64,000 nucleotides of DNA from Lottia gigantea (GCF_000327385.1 NW_008709540.1:305910-369909); one strand, 5' to 3'; counted from the stretch's first letter, positions 48,945 to 62,707 are shown. The notes: generated by a model from the letters alone, not told the origin. Numbers and translations are program-made.

Positions 48945-49580
48945 CGAAATTTATTGTACACAACGTTTCGACAATTTACATTGTCATCATCAGTTTATAT
49001 AGTATACTACTCCTAGGTTTTATTGTACACAACGTTTCGACAATTTACATTGTCATCATCAGTTTATATAGTATACTACTCCTGAGTTTTATTGTACACA
49101 ACGTTTCAACAATTTACATGATCAATTTATATGGTATTTTACTCCTAGGTTTTATTGTACACAACGTTTCAACAATTTACATTGTCATCAACAGTTTATA
49201 TAGTATGCTACTACTAGGTTTTATTGTACACGTTTCAACAATTTACATTGTCATCATCAGTTTATATGGTATACTACTCCTGAGTTTTATTGTACACAAC
49301 GTTTCAACAATTTACATTGCCATCATCAGTTTATATGGTATACTACTCCTGAGTTTTATTGTAAACAACGTTTCTACAATTTACATTATCAATATCAGTT
49401 TATATAGTATACTACTCCCGAGTTTTATTGTACACAACGTTTCTACAATTTATATTGTCATCATCAGTTTATATAGTATACCACTCCTGATTTTTATTGT
49501 ACACAACGTTTCAACAATTTACATTGTCATCATCAGTTTATATAGTATACTACTTCTGAGTTTTATTGTACAAACGTCAG
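48945..49580. repeat. 69-bp satellite array 4 (about 9 units, inverted orientation)
   Basis: Same unit and orientation as array 3. A 194-codon plus-strand frame (49118-49702) runs through it only because the period is a multiple of 3. Confidence 0.95.
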
Positions 49581-49659
49581 GTGTAGTAATCCATCAAAAT
49601 ATGTTCCGTTATATCAATGTATTTTTGCATCTTATTCTTCTGATGTGCATTCAAACATG

Positions 49660-49750
49660 CATATTATTATCATTATTATTATTATTATTATTGTGCACCT
49701 GATAAATCGCAAAAGTAGGACGTAAAACTCTATTCATTTCATTTCATTTT
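49660..49750 (+). mobile_element. (ATT)n microsatellite and SINE-A tail
   Basis: An (ATT)n tract at about 49665-49693 is followed by GTAGGACGTAAAACTCTATT and (CATTT)n, the extreme 3' end of SINE-A. Confidence 0.6.
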
Positions 49751-50409
49751 ATAAATCGCCAAATGCCTACAGAAAGAACGTAAAAAATTAATGGAATGCC
49801 ACACGAAAGTCAACAAAATTTATGTAAGAAATTTCTAAGTCTTGGCAGATTCAGAGCAAAAAAGTAAACTTTAAACGCCAGAAACTGTTCACTAATGGTA
49901 AATAAAAGTAATTCTTGATATTCCATTAGCACATAATTAATTCAAAATCCAGCACTGAAATAAATTTGCAGATTGGAAAAAAAAGTATAAATATTTTACT
50001 AAAATATAAACAAAATACACCGCAACTGTGTATACCACTGCCAAGGCACTGTTTGATAATTCATTAGCAATATGAAAAACAGGTTAAGAATCGCACTGGA
50101 GACCTACTGACTGACTAGTTGAGAATTTTAATATTAATTTGATGAGATTTAATGAGTAATACGATATAGGATGAATTAAATCAGGTATCTGCAGGAGATG
50201 CTGTAGCCCGAAAATTACACTTCCCTTGACATGGGAGCAGCAAAAATTCCCGTTTTTATGATTTCTTACATGAGTTCTGAACAAACGACATAATGAAAGG
50301 GGTTAAATTAACAGGATATGAAGAAATTACAATCTTTCTATTTAATATGTCTGTAAAATCATTTCATGTTAAAATTACTGCTCTTGAACACATTGTCGTA
50401 GCAAGACCC
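49751..50409. other. Intergenic, nothing recognised
   Basis: AT-rich, no supported coding signal, array or RNA gene. Confidence 0.45.
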
Positions 50410-50560
50410 TGCTTAAACTTTTCCAAACACTAGATGATACTTATCGTTTGAGGAGGCCACTCCCATACAGTTATTCCTCTCGATTTTGCCATGCTTTGGA
50501 CGAGATTTTGATTAACGGAATTGTCTTGCTTGTACCGATTTTTATTCCAATATTACAAAT
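50410..50560. repeat. Unclassified interspersed repeat (family Y), copy 3
   Basis: Shares CGATTTTGCCATGCTTTGGA, CGAGATTTTGATTAACGGAA and TTGTCTTGCTTGTACCGATT with 18050-18200 and 47870-48030. Confidence 0.6.
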
Positions 50561-52589
50561 AGTTCTAATGAAACTAGTACAATGTTATCGTTTGTCAATT
50601 GACAATGTTCGACTACAGATAAGAGTCGGTAACAAATCTGACCGATTTAACAATCTATCATCTGAATAATTCGTTCATCAAAAACGATCAACCTGATACT
50701 GGGATAACAATGGTACAATAACCCTGTAAACTATGTAGAAAATAGCATGTCCAGAAGCCTCTCCTATGAACATGGTCTGGCGTCTTTTTAACCTTATCTA
50801 CGTTTCGGTGGAAGTCAGTATTTTGTAAGTTTCGGACAACAGGTAATGAAGATGATCTCCCACGATGTTAAACGATTTATCATATTGTACAAACATTACC
50901 ACATATACAAACTGTAGAACATATATTCCAGGTCTATAAACACTAGTTTTGAAGACGAATTTTGATTTCGTCTTAGTGGAATTCCATAAAAACAAACAGG
51001 TAAAAATAAAATCAAAGAATAATGTACACTTGACTACAAATATGACATATAGATAAAAAAATAACAACACTAAATAAACAAAGATCGATCATTTGTAAAA
51101 AAAAAACATCTATCCTTTGTATATCTAAATCTAACATAGTACAAGAATGTGACAATAGATAGATGTGTTGAATATAAGACAAGAGAAACAAGAAATAGAT
51201 CGATTAGACTTAATTTACCAAGGAAGCTGGTGATAGTCTCAATTCCTTTGCCTTTTGCAACTGGAAATTAAACTTCCACTGCCATCATACACAATGTTGT
51301 ATTTGGTCTACTAGTTACATTATTTTCAAATGGAAGAATTCTAGATTTTCTTCGTAGAGGTCGTTGAAGTTTGTTCAAACTTACGTTATGAATCCGAAGC
51401 TGGTAGCAATAATATAACAGAACAAACGGAAACCGTCTAAAAAATTCAGGAGCAAAATCTCAAACGTTTCAAGCATTGAATTACAATAATTAGGATTTCC
51501 ATGTTAGCGAATTAGATGATCTAAATCTTTGGTGTAAACCAAGTAAGATTTTCCAAACTACACAATCTTTTTGCTCGTTCTTTTATATGTAACCTCAACT
51601 TCCGAACTATTCCATATTCTAACTCTGGCCTTCTTATACTTGAACCCCAAGTCAGATAGCTAGCGCCTTATTCTTCTACGTACGTGCTCTCTAAATAAAT
51701 GAATGTTTTCTATTGTAAACCCGAGTAAACCGGTGACAGATTTGCGAACAATTTCTTACTCATTTCTCAAACCTTTTAACTTGAGCCCTATAAGTAGGAG
51801 AACTTCATAAACATTTGTTTAAATTTATATAAATTATAAAGTAGATTGTGAATAGAATAAGCTCTATCATCCTTATGTTTGAAGACAATAGAGAGAGGGA
51901 GACTATTGCTAGAGGCTAGATCTACTACTGTCAATATTATTATACCTTCTATCATAAATACCAACAACCACCAGAATAGTTAGCCAAGTTCTCAAGTTGT
52001 TTCCAATATATTATTTTAATGAGTTTAATACTTCAATCAACCACAATAGCCTTGATGAATATACATTGAAAGGAGGGCAATAAACTCATATAGAAATGAA
52101 ATGTTTAGAATTCTTAGTCCACTTTGGTGCAGGCAGATTGAAAGACTGACTAATAATTATAATTACTTTGTTAAATCTGTCCCTTGGATCTTTCTACTTA
52201 TAAAAACATAACAAAAGATTTTTCGATTTATTATAATGTCATGAATGTAGATACTAATTATTTCATTAAGTATTTTTTTGTGAGTTACTACAACCGCCAT
52301 TGATGACATAACTATCGCAAAACCACAAATGTCGACCTCTTTTAAACACTCCATACTTCACTCCAATTCCCAACTCGAGTGGAAGCAGTATTACTGTTAG
52401 AAAAAGTCAATATGTTTTAAAGTAATAATTACCCAATGACATTTGCCTAAAGAGTTCTTAATGTCTTTCCAATAATTCATTCTACCGAAACCAAGACAAG
52501 ATTCTTCTTCTACAGGCAACCTTTACTTCCAATATTAACAACACATTGTCAGTGATAACAGAGGTTTAAACAGTGCCGTTAGATTTCAC
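50561..52589. other. Intergenic, little recognised
   Basis: AT-rich. A very diverged SINE-A tail in minus orientation may lie at about 52095-52140 (GAAATGAAATGTTTAGAATT). No coding exon is supported. Confidence 0.4.
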
Positions 52590-52760
52590 AGTGATGCAGG
52601 TTTGAAGAACTGACAGGGACAAACATATAATAGTTGGAACGATAAACCCAGACTCGTGTGCACGTTTAATATCCCTCGACAGTTGGAAATCAAAATTTCT
52701 ACTCATAAAATGTGTGTAGGTGCATACAATTAGGACGTAAAGCTTCATTTCCTCACATGC
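52590..52760 (+). mobile_element. SINE-A fragment, diverged
   Basis: Matches the SINE-A middle and 3' end with internal losses: AGTGATGCAGGT, CGTGTGCACGTTTAATATCC, CTCGACAGTTGGAAATCAAA and TTAGGACGTAAAGCTTCATT. Confidence 0.6.
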
Positions 52761-53017
52761 AACATCTCCTTTAAACACCATGCACCTCCACTGTTGACTG
52801 TTAAACAGGCTGTATTGTCATTACAAGTCACGTGATCATACTGAAACTGACTATAGTTCTCGGTAGACGACGGTAGATACAAATACAGCGAGTGAGTGAG
52901 AGAGATATACTCACTGGAGTTTAACAGGTGTTCAGATAGTCACGACCATGTGATTAGTCGTTAGTCTTACCTTAAACCCTTATCTTGGATATAGATAATT
53001 AGTAAACCATTGAAACC

Positions 53018-56000
53018 ATGGCGGAGAGGAATATAGCTGTGTTTATTTTCTGTATATTTTTACAGTTAGTAATAGGTAAGTCACAAGTTTTAATATAAAC
53101 AGTTTCCTTGTAAAGTATTTAAATTTTAAACAGCTTCGTACTGTGATTTTTAGGTGTAATGTTTGAGTAAAATTTTCAAACTTCAAAATTTGATTTCTTG
53201 GGCATATGTTGAGCTTTTAATTGTAAAATAACTAACAAACTATAGCCTGCACAACACTTTTTAAACCACAGTCTCCCTGTAAGAAGTTAAAATTTTAAAC
53301 AGCTACGTGTTGTAATTTGGTCTATGTTTGATTAACATTTTTTTAAATTCCAAACTATACACAACATACACTGTATCAGCCAACGTTTCCTTGTAATATA
53401 GTTAAATTATACCTGGATAACAAACTATATATATATATAGGCCTAGAAATATACACCATACATAACATAGACATATTCTGTCATTATTTGGGTGACATTT
53501 TTAAAATTCAGAAAAATACAAGAAGTTTGTCACAAATTTATAAACCTTAAAACTAATTAAAATCATATCTGAAAGTTTACTTAAATCAGTATACAATGCT
53601 AGGTCATCAGGCACCTGTTAAAAACTTACAGTTAATTGTATCACAGTTTTAAACTAGTATAAATTGGTGTATCTGACGACAAACTATAGATATTTAACAT
53701 TGTTAACAATGGAAAGAGAAAAATGCATACTCGTTAACTTATTGCCTCTACTTTTATACTTACAAAAAATACAAGCTACATACTACATGGTTGTCATGAT
53801 ATTTAGGGGTTTAAACATGTTATAGTTTTCTCGCTATATAACCCACCAATAAATAATAAATAAGAAAACTGAATGGCAAGTGTAACCTAGATCGTATATA
53901 GGTAAAGAATATAAAGACCTATTGTTCTGCTAGGACTGGTATAATATATGAGAGAAAGGTACAGGTAATCTATATGTGTCATACAGGACAGAATCTATTT
54001 ATTTATTTCACTAGATAAGAGTTCATAAGAGTTTACACATACTGCAGATTCTGGTGTTTATTTAATAACAAATCCATATCGTATACATGTATTTTGTGAA
54101 GATGTAAAAGTCCAGTTCAGTTTGAATGTACGTCATGATAAACCAGGCGAATATGTAAATTTACTGTCTGTAAAAGGGCACTTGCATTCAGAACTCTATA
54201 GACTAGTAAAACTACTTTTTATCTGTAAATATTTTACGAGCTCCGAAAAAGGTACATAACTTACATAACTCTATAGGTGAAAAACTCAAGTTTATCACAA
54301 GTATAAAGTGAACACATTAGGGCGTTAAACTACCCTTCATCTGTCAAATATGTTACTAGCTCAGAGATTTACTTAACATGCATCAATGTAAATCGAAGTA
54401 TAATTCCATTTAATCCTGTATTTACCTAATGAACACCCAGTCAAAATATCTCACTGACACAACAAAATACACAACTTTTTACCCCCAAGTGCAGACCTAG
54501 TTTAAATATGTCGTTAATCTAAAAAGGTGATGTAATTCTTTATTTTCCCGTATTTACCTAATGACAAACCAGCCAAAATATACACCAGTTGCATCATAGA
54601 AATTTTACAGTTAAGGTAATTTAGACATATTTTGCTGTCCCGAACTTGATTGTATTTACCTTGTGACAAACCAGCCAAAATACACAGTTTTTCTGTAATT
54701 ATCTAAACCAGCTAAACATACACAGGAAGTGTGAAATAAATGTCTCTAACCGAGAGATCCTTATTTATTTTCCCAGCCAAGTACAGAACAAATGGACGCA
54801 AAACATCATTTCATTTCTGAAAAAGCGATCTCATTGTCCGTCTCTTTACCTTCCATAAGCGATCTCGTTTTCTGTCTTATTGTCTCTACAGAGTGCTTAT
54901 CGTAAAGACGTTAACTCTGTTATATCTGGTATTTATATAATAGAAGTCATAATATGTATACCTAGATTTTGTTAGTCAATTCTAGAGGTGAATACACACG
55001 ATGTATGACAACAGACGAGACCTCCAAAAGAATCACCAACGGAAATATCGTTTTTTTTAATTTAATCAGATTGATAATGTTTATATACATAATAAAAACC
55101 TGTCAAAATATATACAGGAAGCTAAATAGACAGTACGTTGGCACCTCGCAACTTCCGCATTGCCTGCTTTCATATATACGATTCGGTGCATAATATTTAA
55201 CTAAATCAATCCTTGTTTCAGGCTAAATCCCTTGTATATCACTCTAAACTTGATTGATAAGGCTACCCTTATTGCTCACTACATAACAATATCCGTCTTT
55301 AATAGTTCATGCTATTCACACTCCCTTGAATTTCACTTTTTCAATGTTCCTTAAGCACGGGTAGAATATATTGTTTATAATTATTCCACTATAAAGAATA
55401 TCCTACTAGTGCTTAAAGAACATTGTCTCCAGCCATTCCACGAATAATTTATTTCTTGTCCTTATTTGAATTGCATAAACGATATAATTATCTGATAGTT
55501 TTGTGATAAAAGAAGCATCACACGTTCGTAATAATCCTATGACATAATTTTTTGATATTTGGATTTGTAACCAAACGGAATACATTTAGCTCAATTACAT
55601 ACATGTACATCACGGGTCTGGTTACCATTAGCAATGTATATAAATAGATGTGTACAAAATTGTGCTAATAAGTTTGTCAAATGTAAGTTTTTTACTACGA
55701 CTCTTCAAAGCATTCTTCAGATATAATCTAGTTTGCACATCACTTAATCTCAATTAAATACTTGCGTGTATATTATGCAAATGTATTGAAGTATATCACC
55801 ATATAAAAAGAGTAAGTCAAGACTTGGCTAAAAAAATGGCGATGAATCAAACAAGACGACTATATTTTTCCCTGAGTTTGAAGATTATTCAAGATATGTT
55901 TCATGTGACATTTTAGACTGAATGCTCTTCAAACGATTTTTTATATTTTGGAAAATAGCTGTGTGTGTCAAGGTATAAGGTATATTTTGAAATATTTATA

Positions 56001-59000
56001 TCAGTCGTAATTATAGAGTTCGAATTAAAGCTAATGTTGAAAATGTTTTGAAATCGGGCTGGTTTGAAAACATTTTAAACACATGAAGTTCATAAAACAA
56101 GTATTATTACTGCTGACATTACAGAAAATCTAAAATTGACTTCACAATATTGTACCGGTACATTGTTTGACATATTTGTTGAAAAAAGCATTTTTTCACA
56201 ATTCCTGGTTTTAAAAAGCTTACACACAGTGCTCAACTACCACAGGGACTGGTTGAACCAAGTCTACAGGCCCCATTCCTGTGGGAGAGGCCCCACCCCA
56301 CGTAAGTCAACGTCCCTCCCTCCACTAATCTATTTGAACCACCGCTGACACACTCTTCCCTCTTGAAGATATAATAGTTTTAAGTTTACTATAACTGTAT
56401 TGTTTCTAGTATACACTTTTGTTAGATTATTTGACTAAAATGACATATTGCGATGTTAAATGACTGTAGGGTATAAGAACTTAATAACTTTAAAATAAAA
56501 TGAAAGTTTTATGGAGTTTTACGTCCTACTTTTCTGCACCATGTGGGCTAATGCAGGGTACAATGAGAGAACTTTTGCCAGGACAGCGGCATTAGTCTGC
56601 TCTTTTTCGATTTCTAACTGTCAAGGGATCTTTAACGTGCACAGCCTGTAGCAAACGGGGCCTAGGTTTACTGTCCCATCCGAACGACTAGAAACTTTTT
56701 TCAATGTCAGCCCCTCTAACCTACATCACTGACAGGGTGAAACCGGTTTGGAAAATCCTAAGGTACCATCTCGACCTATGCCGGGATTGAACAGTGGACC
56801 TTCAAGTTAGCGAGCAAACATCTAACTCGCTGAGCCTGAATAACTTTAAAGAAATAAACATCTTAAGTTTGGGTTATAACTGTATCAGTGTACCAGACGC
56901 CTAAGCAGTTGATAGATCTATTGTATACAATGCATGTTAGGATTTAAAATGACTAGAGGGTATAAAAGAAGAATAAAGAGCCATTAAAATGATAAATATC
57001 AAAATTTAAACTAAATTAACCTTGTATTTCTCTAGTTTATTATAAATCACCCATTTATTTACATATTTGACAGTAACTATACCTTCAATTTGACGACCTA
57101 AACCGGTTTAAACTTTTAAAAATATGAATATCGCGTTTTTGACAACAAAAATGTTTAAATTATTTTTGCGGGGAGATTTTAAACTACCGAATATATATTC
57201 ACGCCACATATTGTAAAGTTGGAAAAAATTCCCGCTGTCCAAAACAGAAACTAAACTTGTAATATCTATCAAGAGTAAGCATGCTTTAAATACTCAATAC
57301 TTTGATTTGAGGCGAATTTCCCATTTACTACCATGAAAAACGTAAAGTTTATTCAGTTGTTTGTGTAAGTCAGATGATAGAAACTAAAAGCTAAATGTCA
57401 TGATGGAACAGAACTAGGTATAAATCAAGCCATTTTAAAGACACAAATCTTTCATAAAAACATAACTTTCTTTAAATTACCTTCATTGTTATAGAAAGGG
57501 ATTTTTATATTGAATAGGAAATAAAATTTAACCATTTCTATATTATATATTTCTATTTATTCTCCTCTTTTATGTCATGGCGTAGTAATATATAAGTTAT
57601 ATTCAAAATAGTTTCCTTTTTTTGTCATTTTGTAATAGTAAGATATAAAAGACATCGAGTGCAATAATATTCTCATGTATTTGTTTTATGTAAAGTCGTA
57701 GCAATATATAAGATATAAATCATAAATCTTCCATTTATGTCAGTTTGTAATAGTAGGCTTTAACAGACATTATAGTTACATACAATAAACTTCTTGCAAA
57801 GGACTTTTATGACGCTTTTTTCAACTTTTTTTTTTTTTATCTAATTCTGATTTTGATGTCATTTCACCGTATAAAGGTGGATTATATTAATATCTCCCTT
57901 TTATGTCATGTTTATGTAATTTGTAAAAGCTGATTTATTTCAAGATATATTCAAGTCTCTTTCTGTAAGTTCGTATTTTTTGTATCTTACGTAAATTGAA
58001 GATTTATAAAACCGATTCATCACGAACCTGCCATTTTCACTTTAGTTCTTTTTTTTTTATCACGACATAGTTTTAGTTTGACACGATATTCTGTTATTTA
58101 TTAAATATGTAAAAGATTAATATATTTTTAACCAAGATTATCACAGAGTGGGCATGCAAGAGATCTCTCGACAGTTGGAATCGAAAGAGTAGCCTAATAT
58201 TGCTGTCGTTGCAAAATTTCCCTCATTTCACACTTCATGGAAAAGGCAGTCTTCACGTTCAGAAAATTGATCTAAAAATGCATATTTATTTCAAAACGAT
58301 TGCTTCTAAAGGTAATTTTCAAAAGAAAAAGAGTGATTGGCTCCCTGGAAGACAGATTTTAGTGGACTACGTAACATGCAACAGAGCAACTCGTTCGGAA
58401 AAACAGAGGCCACGTTAGTTGGTAGATGAAAAGTTAACGTTCACTTCCAACGGATACTGATATCGCAAACTAACAGTGGCCAAGCTAAAAAAAAAGAACA
58501 CGCTAATTATAGTTTTTTTTTTCTATTGAACGCAAGGATAAAACCTTTGAAAGTTTTCCAATCCAATAATTTGTAGAAGAATTGCTATTGTAAATTGAGT
58601 GTTTATAAACCAATCAATCGATTAACTATTGATCTATTTACAATGTAATCTGTCAACTCCAACCTGGTTTCCTACAACTCCAGCTTGTATCAGCTCATCT
58701 TCACAATATCAAGTCAATACGAATAGTGTTTTATACCTTGACTTCAATAAATACTTTTCTTGTATCACAAAAATTTGTAAATGTCGTTTTTGTAACAGAC
58801 CCGTGATTACACGCACCGCAAAATGGTTTGCATTCTGTATTTCAAAAACTGTCACTACATTAACAAATTTGCGTGATACAAGAAACGTGGCTATTGCCAT
58901 TAGACGCAGTTCGTAATAGCTTGACATTGTGAAGATGATATTAGCCCTCAACAATCGTTTATCATCCACACAATGTTTTATAAAGACCATATTTTATCAA

Positions 59001-62000
59001 TAATCTAAACAACTAGCCTAACAAACTCTGTCAGTTGAAGTAGTCAGTTGAACAATACACCATAGAACCAATTGATAATCCTAACATACAATAGTAGTTA
59101 TAGGATGAACAATCAGAAAAACCAAATACGTTATACACATTGATAACTCTCCTAATGACTAATAAACATAAAAACAAAACATGGAAGGGGAATAAGGTAC
59201 ATCAGCAAAAAAGCCATATAACATGTAAAAGAATATACAATATAATTCCACTATCATATGTTACACAAGGTTATGTGATGTCTGACCATAATACAACTTT
59301 TTACCACATTAAGATGATGTCTGCTGGTGTTTTTATTAACACACAGAAGTACAACAGTGGACCACATTCTAGAATATTAACACACAAGTACAACAGTGGA
59401 TCACATTCTAGAATATAACTTGGAGATAGGTGATGTCTGATGTTTCTATAAACAGACAATAGTACAGCAGTAGGCCATTCTCTAGAATATAACCCAGAGT
59501 AAGGTGATATCTGGTGTTTCATTAAACAGACAATAGTACAACAGTGGACCACCCTCTAGAATATAACCGTGAGTAAGGTGATATCTGGTGTTTCATTAAA
59601 CAGACAATAGTACAACAGTGGACCACCCTCTAGAATATAACCGTGAGTAAGGTGATATCTGGTGTTTCTATAAACAGACAATAGTACAGCAGTAGGCCAT
59701 TCTCTAGAATATAACCCAGAGTAAGGTGATATCTGGTGTTTCATTAAACAGACAATAGTACAACAGTGGACCACCCTCTAGAATATAACCGTGAGTAAGG
59801 TGATATCTGGTGTTTCATTAAACAGACAATAGTACAACAGTGGACCACCCTCTAGAATATAACCGTGAGTAAGGTGATATCTGGTGTTTCTATAAACAGA
59901 CAATAGTACAACAGTGGACCACCCTCTGGAATATAATCCAGAGTTGGGTGATATCTGATGTTTCTATAAACAGACAATAGTACAACAGTGGACCACCCTC
60001 TAGAATATAACCTAGAGTTAGGTGATATCTGGTGTTTCTATAAACAGACAATAGTACAACAGTGGACCACCCTCTAGAATATAACCCAGAGTTAGGTGAT
60101 ATCTGGTGTTTCTATAAGCAGACAATAGTACAACAGTGGACCATTCTCTAGAATATAACCCAGAGTTAGGTGATATCTGGTGTTTCTATAAACAGACAAT
60201 AGTACAACAGTGGACCACCCTCTAGAATATAATCCAGAGTTAGGTGATATCTGATGTTTCTATAAACAGACAATAGTACAACAGTAGACCACTCTCTAGA
60301 ATATAAACCCGAGTTAGGTGATGTGTGGTGTTATATAAACAGACAATAGTACAACACTAAACCACTCTCTATAGAATATAACCCAGAGCTTGGTGGCATC
60401 TGTTGTACAACAGTGTAACATTTGTAAGCCCGTGTAAGGTGATGTCTGGTATTTCTACCACGTTGGACACCTTGAGCATAATTCAGAGTTGACTTATTGT
60501 GTATATTTAGACTGACCAATATTGACACGAGTTCATGAATAAGAAATCTGGAAATCTTGGAATCAATCGTGGTATAATCTAATAAAGAATTACTAGTATT
60601 ATAGAAAGTGCCGGTAGTTCCTGACAATGGGTCATTATCTAGCAATGATTTCTGTGTTCGTACCTGTTTTAATTACTGATATTGTCATTCTAGGTGATTC
60701 TAGTCTTGTTACTAGGCAACATATTTTAATGATGATAATATTCAGATATAAGTGAGGAATTTTGTAATTTTAACTTCAGACAAAAATCGTGACGATGTCG
60801 ATTGTAATTACAGACTTGTAGACTAATAAATCTCTTTGAAAATTAATCAATATTACAAAATCAATATTTCATCCTCGGGCAAAAAAAAATTGAATTCGAA
60901 ATTTTGTTTTATATTAAAAATGTTTGATTTAAGTGTTCTGTTCTGTATTTAGGGCTTCACAAATAGGTGAGCTTAGGTAAACTTACCATAAACTCCATAA
61001 TCGCAGATTTTGACAGCCCAGATGCACTGCAAGATCAAAGTTATGCAACTGGTAGAAATTGCAAATTGTTCGGTCACGGTGTGTTCAGAATCCAGTGATT
61101 GATCAAGATTTCCCACATGTCGCCGTTTCATGTATAACAGTTAATCTTGTAATGAAGGTAATATCGAGATACCCAAGACAAGAATCCAACAATGTTTCTG
61201 ATATACAATCCTCATCATGACATCTGGATAGGATTTAACATAATAATATCAGTACTGAATGCGTTTGAGCAAATTTGGAAAAGTAATCCACTGAGCCCTC
61301 TACCAGTCGGTATATGTTTATGATATAAAATCCTCATCAGGATAGCTGTTGGACTTTTTGCATTCTAATATTAGGACTTGATGCACATGAGTAAAATCTG
61401 AAAAGTAAGCTGCTTGTTCTTCACGATCTTGAGTACTGTTTATAAAGATGCTGGGTTTGTTGATGCAGGATTAAAATAAATCTTGATGGAAAAAAGGTTT
61501 ATTTTTATTGGCCAACTCATTGATTATATGTGAAGTTGAGAGTTGAACAGGGATTAAAAATAAACAGTGAATACTGAGAGAATATCGGGTGTTATTCAGG
61601 TCCATGCTAATATCGGAGTGTATGTAAATAACTTCTGTCGCCCAGTACAGTTACGTTACATCATTACAATTTAAATCTTACACTTCATGAAAAGGGTGGT
61701 TCGGATTGTTATTGTTTCTGGTCGTCTGAACGTAACACATTGCACAAAGTCGATTAGTAACATAACCGTCAAAACAAAGCAAACAACAGTTCAATGAATA
61801 TCAATGAGTGGTTTTCTCGTTTTTTTCTGTTAATTGTGAAGGGGAAATCAGAAACGAAACACGTAAACCGCTACTCGTGTTACAACCTCACACGACCTAA
61901 CATAGCGTACTCTAATGGTAGAAATGTACATGCACATATCTTCACAATGTTCAAGGTTTTATGTCATCGTCTTATAAGACAGATGAAAACGTAATACCTT

Positions 62001-62245
62001 AACCATTGTGAAAATGACATGTCTCTTTTTGAATCTTAACTTTAAGATGATAACCCATAAAACTTCAACTATCATGCTTACGGTTTTTCATTAATCCTAC
62101 AGACTTCTTTAACATTAATGATTTGAAGAATGCTGTTGATAAGATGTATCTGAATATGCCAAACGGAAGTTCTATTTTCATACCCAAAATAAACAACGAA
62201 GACAATAAATACGACGAGAAAGAATTCGAGATGAAAAAGTCATAA
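53018..62245 (+). CDS. Candidate gene for a small secreted protein (two exons seen)
   Basis: Exon 1 (53018-53075) starts at an ATG in strong context (AAACCATGGCG) and encodes the signal peptide MAERNIAVFIFCIFLQLVI, ending in phase 1 at GTAAGT. Exon 2 (62103-62245) follows a pyrimidine-rich acceptor (TTTTTCATTAATCCTACAG), opens in phase 1 and runs to TAA. The joined product is about 66 residues, with a mature part of about 46 residues rich in Asn, Lys and acidic residues (FFNINDLKNAVDKMYLNM, then FIPKINNEDNKYDEKEFEMK). It has no cysteines and I do not recognise it. Intermediate exons could exist in the 9-kb intron. Another phase-1-compatible terminal exon lies at 63606-63709. Exon 1 is fairly well supported; the link to exon 2 is an inference from matching phase. 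Confidence 0.45.
53076..56482. other. Putative intron, AT-rich, no exon recognised
   Basis: No strong acceptor-ORF-donor combination was found. A shared repeat piece (GGACTGGTTGAACCAAGTC at about 56246, inverse of GACTTGGTTCAACCAGTCC at about 33138) marks another interspersed element. Confidence 0.4.
56495..56838 (-). mobile_element. SINE-A, nearly full-length, with 12-bp target duplication
   Basis: Reverse complement of SINE-A, from the tail (TGGAGTTTTACGTCCTACTT) to the B box (GGGATTGAACAG) and A box region (CTAACTCGCTGAGCC). AATAACTTTAAA flanks it on both sides (56483-56494 and 56839-56850), a perfect target-site duplication. The first ten or so bases of the tRNA-like head are missing. 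Confidence 0.92.
56851..58149. other. Putative intron, nothing recognised
   Basis: AT-rich sequence with poly-T runs. No exon or repeat array is supported. Confidence 0.4.
58150..58255 (+). mobile_element. SINE-A fragment
   Basis: Central SINE-A segment: ATCTCTCGACAGTTGGAATC, GCTGTCGTTGCAAAATTTCC and CTCATTTCACACTTCATGG. Both ends are missing. Confidence 0.65.
58757..58888. mobile_element. Small foldback element
   Basis: TTCTTGTATCACAAAAATTT at the left pairs with the reverse complement of AAATTTGCGTGATACAAGAA at the right. The arms are about 45-50 bp with an inner match of GTCGTTTTTGTAAC-type sequence and a loop of about 35 bp. Open frames on both strands across it are by-products of the palindrome. 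Confidence 0.6.
59335..60440. repeat. 74-bp minisatellite, about 15 units
   Basis: Units contain AACAGACAATAGTACAACAG, TGGACCACCCTCTAGAATAT and AGGTGATATCTGGTGTTTCT. Units with CATTAAACAG and with CTATAAACAG alternate as a two-unit higher-order pattern between about 59440 and 59900, while later units are uniform. Confidence 0.95.
60441..62102. other. Putative intron, nothing recognised
   Basis: AT-rich. A TTTAG acceptor-like site near 60955 is followed by an early stop in the required phase and is not taken as an exon. Confidence 0.4.
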
Positions 62246-62527
62246 AAACAATGTGTTGGTCTGTCAATAAATGTCTATTTGTTTCGTACCACGACAGCAT
62301 AGCGATAAAATACAATAGTTTTGAATTATTAATGCGACTATGATGTAAAGATGACATGCAATTCCCTTCACACCAAACCTGTTTAATTCATCTATTAACC
62401 TTTCTCTGATCTTTCACAGATCAGCAACTTTCTACTCACTACTGTTTCCGTCTATTAAAAGCGGAGTTTTACTACCTATTGTTCTGAAATACGGCATGAT
62501 ATTCCAGTACCCCTTAGTCTCCGTTTA

Positions 62528-62707
62528 CCGTGTGCTACAGACTGTGCACGTTAAAGATCCCTCGACAGTTAGAAATCGAAAAAGAGCAGGCTAATGCCGC
62601 TGTCCTGGCAAAATTTCCCTCATTGCACCCTGCATGGCGTTGCCCGTCTTCATTAGCCCAAATGGTGCAGAAAAGTAGGACGTAAAACTCCATACATTTA
62701 ATTTCAT
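62528..62707 (+). mobile_element. SINE-A, 5'-truncated, with 14-bp target duplication
   Basis: Begins within the SINE body at CCGTGTGCTACAGACTGTGC and ends at TAGGACGTAAAACTCCATAC plus tail. TTAGTCTCCGTTTA is repeated perfectly on each side (62514-62527 and 62708-62721). The 5' truncation with a long target duplication is the mark of LINE-type target-primed insertion. Confidence 0.93.

Noticed and set aside
49118-49702. Plus-strand frame of 194 codons with hydrophobic IVHNVSTIYIVIISLYS repeats resembling a membrane protein
   Set aside because: It lies wholly on the 69-bp satellite; the same reading appears in the other arrays in either orientation, with no start context or splice sites.
58629-58990. 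Overlapping frames of 93-95 codons on both strands
   Set aside because: They span the foldback element at 58757-58888; symmetric frames are expected from an inverted repeat.
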